NCBI RefSeq assembly: GCF_019399895.1
Contig: NC_091868.1
Coordinates: 1,908,499-1,972,498, forward strand
From: Cardiocondyla obscurior
Taxonomy: Eukaryota; Arthropoda; Insecta; Hymenoptera; Formicidae
Length of the DNA stretch: 64,000 nucleotides
Direction of reading: 5' to 3'
Part shown: piece by piece, positions 12,855 through 22,639 of the stretch
Layout of the letters: every line of letters begins with the position of its first letter
Position numbering within the stretch: the stretch's first letter is position 1
The notes under the pieces: model-generated
What the model saw: only the letters and a program-made list of their open reading frames with translations
Told to the model about the DNA's origin: nothing
Database searches by the model: none
Position numbers and translations under genes: made by a program

Positions 12855-13944
12855 ATGGCTATAAATCCGGCGAGAGCGATACTTCGGCAAGGAAAAACCG
12901 CCCTGTTTATATGTGACGTGCAGGAAAAATTCAGACAGGCTATATTTCAATTCGATACGATAGTTAAAAACTCAACGAAACTGGTAAATCTACAAATTGT
13001 ATACTTACGAGTTACATTGTATCATATATATGTTAAAGTTAGATTATTTTTTCATAAGTACACATTTTTATTTTTATTGTTACACTTCCTGCTTTTTATT
13101 TGCATCAAAACTGATTAATCTCACTTCTGATGTCAATTTGTTTATTTATATATTTATTATTTTATTTAGAAAATAATACAATGTCAGAAGTAAAAATTAT
13201 CTGAGCTTTGACATAAATGGACATTACCTATTGTCATAACATAAAATGATTGCTTACAGATCAATGCTCTAAAAATTCTCAATGTGCCAATGCTGGTTTC
13301 TGAACAAAATCCAAAATCCTTGGGAGGAACCATACCTGAATTTGATATATCTGGAGCCAAAGGACCATTCTCAAAGATGCAATTTAGTATGTGCACTTCT
13401 GAAGTAAGTATTTTTCTTATTTTTCTACATATAACATTAATGCTGAATAATATTTATAATATAATATAAATTTTATATTGATTATTTTGATATATAAGTG
13501 TAGGTTTTTTTTTTTTTTAGATCAATAATGAACTTGAAACTTTATGTGATGGACAAAGACCTGAGTCTATTATACTCATAGGCGTCGAGACACACGTCTG
13601 CGTAGAAAACACAGCTGTTGACTTGAGACGATACGGTTATGAAGTTCACACAGTGGCAGATTGTTGCTCGTCGCGTACCCAAGAGGACAGATTATTAGCT
13701 CTAGAGGTATGTTGTATAAATTATTAAATATTCGTGTATATCAAATTAATGGTCTTTATCATTACGTCTATTTTCTAAAATTTTTTCACAGAGAATGCGA
13801 GACATAGGATGTCACATAGCTACTTCTGAAAGTATTATATTTAAGTATATGCGAGATGCAAGCCGCAAAGAATTCAAAACTATTCTCAGTCTCATAAAAA
13901 CACCAAGTCCATATACGGGACTAGTCCCTGTTTCAAGGATTTAG
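12855..13944 (+). CDS. Isochorismatase domain-containing hydrolase (203 aa)
   Basis: Cysteine-hydrolase fold protein of the ISOC1/ISOC2 type; the animal substrate is not established. Exons 12855-12983, 13260-13403, 13521-13706 and 13792-13944, all phase 0, give 203 residues, a normal length. Seen: ALFICDVQEKFR with the catalytic Asp; SEQNPKSLGGTIPE; AKGPFSKMQF holding the likely Lys; and LIGVETHVCVENTAVDL with the nucleophilic Cys, so the Asp-Lys-Cys triad is present. The ATG at 12855 is in ACAAATGG context just before ordinary N-terminal sequence. A poly(A) signal AATAAA lies at 14071-14076. The gene is convergent with dUTPase, with 257 bp between the stop codons. Confidence 0.92.
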
Positions 13945-14201
13945 GTATTCTTAAAAAAGAAATTCTTTTATATTTTTTCTATGTAGCTACAATATATATA
14001 GTTTATTTGTTTCTAGGCTTATATAATGGGAACATATTGCAATCAATGGATGGTAAGGAGCTCTAAAAAAAATAAAACAGCTGTATTTTATCAAAATATC
14101 ACTGTATTTTATTTATATAAGATATCAAAAGGCTTAAGATATAATAAGTAACTCAATTAGGTCTTCACAAGTTGAATAAGATTAAGTTTCTCTCAAAATC
14201 T

Positions 14202-15054
14202 TTACTTCATGCCTGTTGAACCAAATCCTTCTGCACCTCTATTTGTATCACTTAAAGTATCTACTTCTTCTATTTTGGGGTAAGTAATCTTTTCACATAT
14301 CAATTGGGCGATGCGATCACCAGGTGATACTTCAAAATCTTCTTTACTGTGATTGAATAGTACTACACCAACATTACCACTGTAAAAAAAAAATAAAGTA
14401 AAGACAATATTTCAATATTATATTGATATAAAAATACACAAGCTACAGCTGTACATACCGATAATCAGCATCTATGACTCCTGCACCAACATCTAAATGA
14501 TTTTTTAATGCTAAACCAGATCTTGGTGCAATCCTGCCATATGTACCAAAAGGAACTTCTATTTGCAAATCAGTCTTGATTAATTCTTTTCCATGGGCTG
14601 GTATAATGTACTTGTATGCACTATGTAACATAAAAGAAACCACATATCATAAAAATGTAAATAATTTTGATGGAACTTTTATAATAATCGTAGGCAGAGA
14701 AGAAAAGTTGCACTGCTCATACATTAATTAACATTAATTCAAGTCAGATTCCTTAATTTTTTGGCTATGTTTCTTAGATTACTTAATCGTTTATTAAAAG
14801 TATTTATACGTAATATATGCAACATTCGAAAAGTCCGTAACTAATCTAGCAATTACGAATCAATGTTACAATTATATCATTTATTTATAGCTACTGGCAA
14901 TTGTTAGTAGAAAGTAACGTAAAAGTAAAATGAGCTCTCATTTGGAAAATCAACCTTACCTTCGTAAGTCGTAGCCCGCCGCGTATTCCGAGCCCTTCGA
15001 CGGCGCGAAAGCCTTTTCCGACAGCTTCGCGAATTTCAGCACGCTCCCTGACAT
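14202..15054 (-). CDS. dut: Deoxyuridine 5'-triphosphate nucleotidohydrolase, dUTPase (144 aa)
   Basis: Hydrolyses dUTP to dUMP and pyrophosphate, supplying dUMP for dTMP synthesis and keeping uracil out of DNA; trimeric enzyme of nucleus and/or mitochondria. Minus-strand exons 14960-15054, 14459-14620 and 14202-14379 join in frame (435 nt). All five family motifs are visible: I AAGYDLRSA, II PRSGLALK, III GVIDADYRGNVGVV, IV GDRIAQLICEK, V RGAEGFGSTG. Motif III includes the catalytic Asp and Tyr. There is no long N-terminal extension, so this transcript encodes the short (nuclear/cytosolic type) form. The N-terminal SGSVLKFAKLSEKAF is ordinary. A minus-strand poly(A) signal (TTTATT on +) lies at 14108-14113. 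Confidence 0.96.
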
Positions 15055-15276
15055 AATGAGATCGTTATCTTTCACGAATTTCTCACAGCTTGCCTCACAG
15101 AGTGCCCGACACAACGTCACGCTATACCATTACCACGTTAGCCCGCCGGTTTCCCGCTAAATTAGGTAACAGCTGCGCAGCCGCTGTCCGCCTTATTTGC
15201 CTTTTATCATATCGTGGTACTGATGGGAGTCAACCGTAACAAGAGTACACGGAGCCGAAATTGTGAACAATTCTGA
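15055..15276. promoter_or_regulatory. Compact divergent promoter between dut and the M16 gene
   Basis: Only 222 bp separate the dut ATG (-) from the first M16 ATG (+). The DNA is locally GC-richer than its surroundings and must hold both 5' UTRs and core promoters. I see no strong TATA box. Shared regulation is inferred from geometry. Confidence 0.6.
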
Positions 15277-18200
15277 ATGAACCTCGCCAGGCTCATGTAT
15301 CCCGGTCCCCGCGTCGCGGGGACCGTTGATAATCCGCAGGAGGAAGACACGGAGATGTTCAGGCTGGTGCACTCGTTAAGGATCAACGACACGATTCCGT
15401 TTTCTATGTATAAATCCGCGAGAACTGGTTTGACAGTTTGTATCGCGGATGTAGAAGGCCCAATTGTTAACTGTCACTTCGCACTTGGTAATATTTGTTC
15501 ACCTACGTTAGGAGAGGATAGCACAGCGATTTTTTTTTTCTGCTTTGCTACGTCTATGATTTAATTTCCACGTTCAGCCACTTCCAAAACCTTTTCAGTC
15601 ATTTTTATTAATATTAATTTTTTTTTTTTTCAGCTACAGAAGTGCTTAATGACGAAGGGCTTCCTGAGGCGGTAGCACATATTTTATTTGCTGGTAGTGA
15701 AGAGTATCCCTATACAAATCTTTTAAACCGCTGGTCTTACAGATGCCTCTCACTTGGCACCGAAACTCATACGTTTCAGGATTATACTTGTTACAGCATG
15801 AAAGCAAGTGGGAGTGAAGGATTTTTCTTTTTACTGCCTATATATCTTGATCATATTCTCTACCCCACTCTTAAAGTAAACTTATTAATTATTTATCAAT
15901 TTTAGAAAAAATAATACATAAATTATTATATTAGATATAGAGAAATGTTTAACATTTTTTTATATTTTTATATTTGGTCTTAGGAAGCAGCATATATTGT
16001 AGACATACATCGTATCACTAAATACGGTGATGACGCGGGTACATTATATTTAAATACGAAGAATAAAGAATTAGATGGAGAACATGTAACTTATATCGAA
16101 TTAATGAAAGCGATGTATCCCGAAAATTGTGGCTATAGCTCGATCGTTCAAGGTATATGCAAGACAATGGATATCAGAAACATGCTATTGAATCGTAATT
16201 CTGCCGAAAACGTAATTTATTTTTAAATTTTTAGGTACATCGTCGTACATATCGCAATATCTCGCTCTTGACAATATAAAACGGTATCATGAGAAATATT
16301 ACAGACCAGAAAACTTAACTGTGTTAATAGTAGGTCAAGTAGAACACGAAAAAGTTTTGGAAGTGTTAAAGCCTTTGGAAAAGAAAATAATATCAAAGGT
16401 AAATTATAAATACTCAGTTTTATTTTTAATATATCATAATTAGATTAAAATTGTTAATTTTAAAAATGAGAGAAACAGGAGTAAGCAAAAAAATATAGTC
16501 GTATTATTATTATATATTACGATTGAATTAGAGAGGTGGCTGTTAGTTTAACATTATATTCTTTATATTCTTTATTTTTTTCTTTTTTTTCTTTGGCAAT
16601 AATGTTAATATTTAGGCTCAATATTTTAGGGAGAGAAAGATGTGTTCAAAAAACCCTGGCAGAATCCAATTAAACCACTTGCAAAAAGCATAGACGTGGA
16701 GTTTCAATATCCTTGCTACTCCCGTACTGGAGCCTATGTTCGTATTGCGTGGCAAGGACCATCCACGGTTAATAAACTGTACGATTATTTCGGCTTCTGC
16801 TTACTTTCACAATATTTAACTGACACAACCGATGGTGCATTGCAAAAAGAATTTGTCAAGGAACAGATAAGCTACGAGTATTATTTACACGAATTTTCGA
16901 CTTCAGCTTTAAGTTTGATGTTCCCGAATGTGCCAGGTAGCAAAGTTCCTTTAATCACGGAGTCCGTGATGAAAGTACTTGAACATATATCTGATATTGG
17001 GATAGAATTAAAAGATATGAAAACCGTAATTCGCAGATATATTATTAAAGTTTTAAGCGACTTTGAAAATAATCTGCATACTACAATCGCAACTGCACTA
17101 TTTAAACATATGTTATATGGGAAAACAAACAAAGATGTGTGTATGTCGTGCATTTATTGATTTATTTGTAAGCTGTTTTATCGAATATACTAATTATAAT
17201 TGATTTATCTTTGTTAACAGCTAGATTATAGATTGAATGTTATACATTATCTAAAAAAATTAGAAAATGAGCCTAAATCTTACTGGACAAATCTTTATAA
17301 AAAATATTTTGTTGGTGCGCCAATGATTGTGGTAAAAGGCACACCTAGTCGTGGAATGTTAAAAATATTTTTGGAAGAGGAGAGAAATACGAAACTCGAT
17401 CGAATACAAGAATTCGGCATGCTTGGTTTAGCGAGAAACGATATACTCTTTTTCCAAGCGATAAATGAAAATGTATGTATATATATTTTTATTAAGAATT
17501 TAAAATATTTATCTAACTGAAGTATTTTATATCTAAAGTTTATCACTGGCAATTCTTGCTATTGATGATGTTTTTTCTTAAGTCACATATACCCGACGAA
17601 GTATTAGAAAGTATACCTGTACCTGGCACAGATTCCATTGATTTCCATCACATTAAAAGTTACAGTACGGAAATCCCGGAGCAGCATCCTGATTTAGATG
17701 TGACTCAACTACCATTGTTTACTTATCTAGATCACATCGATACAAATTTCGTTTATGTGAGTATCATACTTTTCATTATATTTGTAATAAAATTCTGTTA
17801 AAAGCATAATTCATAAAAATATATCTTTATATTTGCGATAATTTTAAGTTATTGTATCATATTAAATATAATAATTAACTATTTTGTATTTTAATTTAGA
17901 TGTTTGTCGTCATGGACACTACTTCCATTAATAGGGAGCACAAAAAATATATTCCACTACTGTTAGACCTCATTATGGAATCTCCAATAAAAAGAGATGA
18001 TCAAATGATTTCTTATGAGGATGTATTAGATGAATTAAAAGCAGATACTGTAGTGGCTGCTGTTAAAATTAGTACTCATAAGCCGACAGGATTCTCATAT
18101 AATTCTTCTAGTGTTTATTTGATGCTTCAAGTATGTATAATTTTAGACGTGGTGTTAAATTATTACATTTTCTTCATTTACAAATTGCATTTTTTTTCTG

Positions 18201-19846
18201 TATAGCTTGAATACGAAAAATATGAGAAAGGCGTAAAATGGATTAAAGAGCTCTTGTATAACACTGTGTTAACAGTCGACAGATTAAAAGCAGTAGCAAC
18301 AAGACAAATAAATGATATTGCTCGACAGAAGACAATGGGTAACAAAATTGCAGATGACTTAATGAAAATATTACTGTATAATGAAGGTAAATCTCGTTTC
18401 TAAATTTTTTTTTTAATTTTGTAAATATATTTTATAGAAATACATATATTAAATAAATAAAATATATGCAATTTATATTTTTCGATTAATTTACAGAGAG
18501 CAATCCTTTCATGTTCAGTTTATTGGAACAAGAAGAATTGCTTACTGACATCATAGAACGTTTAAAATATGATGCGGATGATATTATCGCAAATATCGAA
18601 TCAACCAGAAAAACTTTAACATTATTAAAAAACATGGAATTGCATATGACTGTTAATGTCACAAAATTAATAAAAGAAGTTCCAAATGTATATGTTCCGT
18701 GGAAAACGTCCTTTTCTGATGTAATGGTTATAGAAAAGACCAAGTAAATCGTTAAATATTTTTAAACAATTTTTTAAAGTTATAGAATTGAAGTATAAGA
18801 TGTGTAAAGGACTATTTTTCAAATATACATATACGTAATACATATATAATAATAAAAAAATTAAAATTTTAGGCTCAATTTTACTGCTGATTGGACATTG
18901 ATGACTCTGACGAATCATGTTGCTATTAATGGATGTATTGTGGGATTAGAAGACAAAACAAAGGAATTTTTTTTGCGGAGTTATCCATGTATAAACGACT
19001 ATCGAAACCCCGATCTTCCAGCTTTACTTGTGTGCTTGATGTACCTCGATCAAATGGATGTAAGTGCCGAGATACTTTTGAATCGAAAACACAATTAGTC
19101 GTCGCCATTTCACAGATATATAATTTCAGGGACCTTTATCGCTATTAATTCGACACTCTGAACGTGCACGAGATTTTGAATTTTTTGTATCGTTGCACGA
19201 AGGGCTATTGTACCTGGCTATCGATGACGCTACAGATTTGATAAGCGCGTACATAAAAGTCAAAACAAATGTGGTACGAGCAATACTAAATTATACGCAA
19301 TAATAAAATATATAATATGGATGTATAATTATGAAAGAAAGTAGAAGCTGTATAAAAAAAAAGAATATTTTACGTCACAAATTTCTTGTTGCAGGAAAAT
19401 CGAGTAGCTGGTCATTGGGTCGACAACCTTTGCGAATCGGCCAAATCGTTCATGATTTTCCAGATTATAAAAATGAAAACTGCCGTAGGAAGTAGAGCGA
19501 ATGAATTATTAAGATGTTGTCGCGGTATACCACTAGATTATTGTCTTCCATTGATACGACATATCTCTGCCGTTACCAAAGACGATATGACTCGCGTAGG
19601 GAATCAATATATCATGCCATTATTCAATCCGGAAGTGTGTAAGACGATTACCGTATGTCACATTTCTAAAATTTCGGCAATAGACGACGGTTTTAAAAAG
19701 TAAGTAAAATTCTTATATTGTTTTTTCTTTTTATTTTTAAGTACAAAAATTATACATATTAATTTTTTTTGCACAGAATGCATCACAGTTTTAATATATA
19801 CAACAATTTTAAAGAAGCTTATTCAATATTATCTGAAAAAAGGTAA
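15277..19846 (+). CDS. M16-family metallopeptidase homologue (C05D11.1-like), predicted inactive (about 1027 aa)
   Basis: Full-length relative of the M16/presequence-protease-like family typified by C. elegans C05D11.1 (about 1000 aa). Fourteen exons: 15277-15487, 15634-15875, 15984-16152, 16235-16398, 16630-17136, 17221-17472, 17583-17756, 17900-18130, 18206-18386, 18497-18743, 18873-19059, 19130-19273, 19395-19699, 19777-19846; 3084 nt in one frame. Family landmarks: TARTG-like start (KSARTGLTVCIADVEGPIVN), GLPEAVAHILFAGSEEYPY, YRPENLTVLIVGQVEHEKV. The usual HxxEH zinc motif reads EAVAH (His to Glu, Glu to Ala), and the third-ligand region, SEM in relatives, reads LNT, so proteolysis is unlikely; a scaffold or regulatory role is inference. 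Exon 5/6 could also join at 17140/17225 with equal length. ATG 15355 is an alternative start. A poly(A) signal lies at 19866-19871. Confidence 0.88.
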
Positions 19847-20415
19847 AGGCACTTGGAGAAACGTCAATAAAATAAAGGTATACAGGTTAATTAATTAAAA
19901 TTTTGAAAAATAGTTAATTTATTTAAACGCGTATTATGTTTTTAGAAAAATTTATTTGGAAACATTATTTAATGTGAGAACATGCTAATTTTATATTTAA
20001 TATACAAGTGTTTTATATAATGTAATAATACAATCAGTATTATCTGTAAATAATATTAATAACGTAATTTATTATTTTAATAGTATACTTTTATTATAAT
20101 TGCATATACAACGAGATGATCGAAACATAAAACTTTACAATTTTTAGGAGTTTAAATTTTATTGATACTTGCAAGAATATAGAAATAATTATTTATTTTT
20201 AATATAAAATATCAGATATATATATATCATTCATAGTATATATATTCATATATATATATATTTCATTTATTTTTATTTTATTCATATATTTTATATATAT
20301 ATTCATATATATACATATATATCATTCATAGTACTGCTATTAATATTTGCTTTGTACGTAAATAAAAATTCGAAAAAAATGTTATATTTTTACTTTCATA
20401 ATTAGATGACGATTA
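19847..20415. other. Convergent intergenic spacer, AT-rich
   Basis: 569 bp between the M16 stop (+) and the CIA30-domain stop (-). Holds an immediate AATAAA for the M16 gene at 19866-19871 and TA-rich microsatellite DNA. No gene seen. Confidence 0.6.
20216..20330. repeat. TA/CATA microsatellite
   Basis: Repeated tatatata and tcatatatata units with scattered substitutions (for example atatatatatcattcatagtatata). Simple low-complexity repeat in the 3' spacer between two convergent genes. Confidence 0.75.
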
Positions 20416-21115
20416 TTACGAAACTTTTACCATTTTTATTTCTAACGCCGACACACCACGTTGCTTGATGGGTAAATAAACGCCGCCATAAATTTGAAAT
20501 TCAAACATAGTAATATTTGCTGTATCTAAAGGCTCACCGTCTGTTATCTCACGTCCACGATAATAAGGCTTAAAGTCTTTTAAAGGTAAGATTATTTTGG
20601 AAAACTCAGTATCCGATATTGGTATCTAAAACAAAAATTTTTTTGGTATATTTCGTCTGAAAGAAACTGAAAGAAAAAGAAATAAGATTTTGAAGCTTTA
20701 CCGTGAAGAATTGTTCGTAGCTAAAGTCTTCGTGAGAATTTTGTCCTCGATGTTTCAAGACGATCTTGTAGTGCTCGTTTTGCCCTTTTGCTCTGCAAGT
20801 AATCTCGATATCTTTAAATTGTGATAGATCCAAATTTGTCAATGTTCTGACACCAGCAAACCCAGCACCATTTGGCTGTGGATTCAGTAGTGTGAAAAAG
20901 ACTGCTAACTGGAAGAGCTCAGTTGTTTGGAGCACTAAGATGGCTTTCGATTTTCCTTCTGTCCTCACAGTGTCAGACATCTCATACCAATCGTCCACAT
21001 TTTGCAAAGTGGTGAAATCGAAAAGTATTTGATCCCTAATTAAAATCCAAATATTAACATATGTTAATTTATAATTCATAGTTTTATTTAAAAAATAATT
21101 TTTTTTTTGTTTCAA
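20416..21115 (-). CDS. CIA30 (complex I intermediate-associated protein 30) domain protein
   Basis: Single-domain protein of the CIA30/NDUFAF1 superfamily, a beta-sandwich domain used in assembly of mitochondrial complex I by its best known member; this shorter insect form may have another role. Minus-strand exons: 20416-20625 (69 codons plus stop) and one ending at 20702. Seen: QILFDFTTLQNVDDWYEMSD, FFTLLNPQPNGAGFAGVRTL, LDLSQFKDIEITCRAKGQN, YKIVLKHRGQN, YEQFFTV, LKDFKPYYRGREI, FEFQIYGGVYLP. The N-terminus is uncertain. The frame is open to ATG 21115, giving a Lys/Asn-rich head typed by AT-rich DNA, but a splice acceptor (TTTTAATTAG) lies at 21036, so exon 2 may start at 21035 with a missing upstream exon. 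I see no clear mitochondrial targeting peptide. Coordinates above 21035 are tentative. Confidence 0.8.
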
Positions 21116-21736
21116 AATTTAGAATAGACTTTTACTTACAATTTTATGTGCTTTATAATTCAGAAGTATATTAAAAGAATTAAAATGCATTTATATAAAG
21201 ACTGTCATGTTCACTTTTATCTTATCAGTGTCATTATATATATTTTTTTTCTGCTTATATAATAAGTAACAAAAATATATTACAATGCTGACAGTCTAAA
21301 AGCGAACATGACAAACACAGCTAAAGTGTATTAAAAAATATATGTTATAATGCACATCAAACTATAAATAGAATTACATGTAGGCTTTGATAATTGGGCT
21401 GAAATTAATAAATATTTAATTACGCGATTAAGTCTTCGTCAAGGTTAATCACGCGCATTAAAATGTGCAAGGCTAAACAGGGAATGAGAATTTATTGTTT
21501 ATTTGCAGCGGGAGAGGTTAGGTGTCTCATTAATTTTTTAATCCTCATATCTTTTTTTGAAAGTCACTGGTCGTACGATTTTCAACTTCTTTTATGGACC
21601 CGTGATTGTGCATAACCTATACGCATGATTTTCGTACGTTTCGTAAGCAATAAAGCAAAAAAAGAAGCAACGTTTACACCTCACCCTCTCACAAGGTAAC
21701 AGGTTAGGAGAAGAGTAGCGATCGCTCGCAAACAAC
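21116..21736. other. Intergenic region upstream of the CIA30 gene
   Basis: About 620 bp, AT-rich to about 21.4 kb and mixed after. It may contain the true 5' exon of the CIA30 gene: a donor GTAAGT is readable on the minus strand near 21132-21137, but no in-frame Met exon could be built in the phase needed. Nothing else recognised. Confidence 0.4.
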
Positions 21737-22639
21737 TCATGTTTCGATAGCGTTAGGTCTTTTTTCCTCGAAGACGACGCGAATTAAATAGAGTTCGCCC
21801 ACTTCTCGATGATGCAGGGCAATGGATATTTGATGTTTCGTTAATAATGTGATCGCGCAAGTCGTTTGAAAATTGTATGTAACGCACCGGCAAAAATAGA
21901 GTCCCTCGGTGCTTTCGATTTTCTCCGTTCTCTTGACTACTTCGGTGCTTTCGGTGTTCTCCGTTCTCTGGGCTTCTCCGGTGCTCTTGGCTTCCTCTAT
22001 TTTAAAGGCGTCTGTGGTTTCTTCGGTGCTTTCGATTGCCTCCGTTCCCTCGACTTCTTCGATGCTTTCGACGTTCTCCGTTCTCTGGGCTTCTTCGATG
22101 ACTTTGGCTTCCTCTATTTTAAAGGTCTCTGTAGTTTCTTCGGTGCTTTCGACTGCCTCCGTTGTCTCAGCTTCTGTGACTTCTTTGACGGGTTCAGTTT
22201 TCTCTGTGCTCTCGCTTTTTTTGGGTTCTTTGGCGGATTTGATTTTCTTGACGGTTACATGATTGGATCTCCTTCGTTTAGAGGTAACGTATTTCTTTTT
22301 GGATAGCCGATACCCGGCGGCAATCAGACGTCGTCGTACGGTCCTCGGGGATATGTTTATGTTCGTCGCGTTGATGATTTCTTGGATGGTGCTCAAGGGC
22401 TTATCGATAATCGCTGCTATCAGCGCACCATCTTGCTCCGCCGTGGTTTTACGTGGGGCCGTATTGTTCCGACGGTGATCCAATAAAGCAACATCGCCAC
22501 CCGCGCTATATTTCTTTATCCATCGTCGTACCGTTGGTTCGGAACACGGGATGGCGGCGGCGATCTCTGGCACAGTTTTCCCTCCCTGCCAGAGCCCGAC
22601 GATCCGGCCTCGCATTTGTGGGTTAAAAATTTGAGGCAT
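21737..22639 (-). CDS. Tc1/mariner-type HTH protein with acidic repeat tail, no DDE domain (300 aa)
   Basis: Uninterrupted single-exon frame. Residues about 1-110 form the paired helix-turn-helix DNA-binding region of Tc1-like transposases: RGRIVGLWQGGKTVPEIAAA, CSEPTVRRWIKKY, then a second unit ending ISPRTVRRRLIAAGY. The expected continuation to the DDE/D catalytic domain is absent. Instead there is a basic stretch (SKKKYVTSKRRRSNHVTVKK, likely nuclear), then about 120 residues of Glu/Thr/Ser/Lys-rich sequence containing two 39-residue tandem copies (EETTETFKIEEAK; EETTDAFKIEEAK), then an unlike C-terminus with a few Cys and His. It could be a domesticated transposase head used as a DNA-binding protein, or the open 5' part of a decayed element. 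I saw no terminal inverted repeats. The frame staying open over 900 nt despite the tandem duplication suggests selection, but this is inference. Confidence 0.65.
   Translation of the reverse strand: MPQIFNPQMRGRIVGLWQGGKTVPEIAAAIPCSEPTVRRWIKKYSAGGDVALLDHRRNNTAPRKTTAEQDGALIAAIIDKPLSTIQEIINATNINISPRTVRRRLIAAGYRLSKKKYVTSKRRRSNHVTVKKIKSAKEPKKSESTEKTEPVKEVTEAETTEAVESTEETTETFKIEEAKVIEEAQRTENVESIEEVEGTEAIESTEETTDAFKIEEAKSTGEAQRTENTESTEVVKRTEKIESTEGLYFCRCVTYNFQTTCAITLLTKHQISIALHHREVGELYLIRVVFEEKRPNAIET
21904..22155 (-). repeat. 117-bp tandem duplication (about 2.1 copies) inside the HTH gene
   Basis: On the + strand the block containing cctctattttaaagg occurs at 21994 and again at 22111, and cttcggtgctttcga at 22021 and 22138, both exactly 117 bp apart. 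117 is a multiple of three, so each copy adds 39 codons of the acidic repeat without breaking the frame. Copies differ at many positions, so the duplication is not very recent. Confidence 0.85.

Noticed and set aside
21866..22306. Plus-strand hydrophobic frames rich in Phe/Leu/Gly or Ser/Val
   Set aside because: Mirror images of the Glu/Lys/Thr-rich tandem repeats coded on the minus strand.
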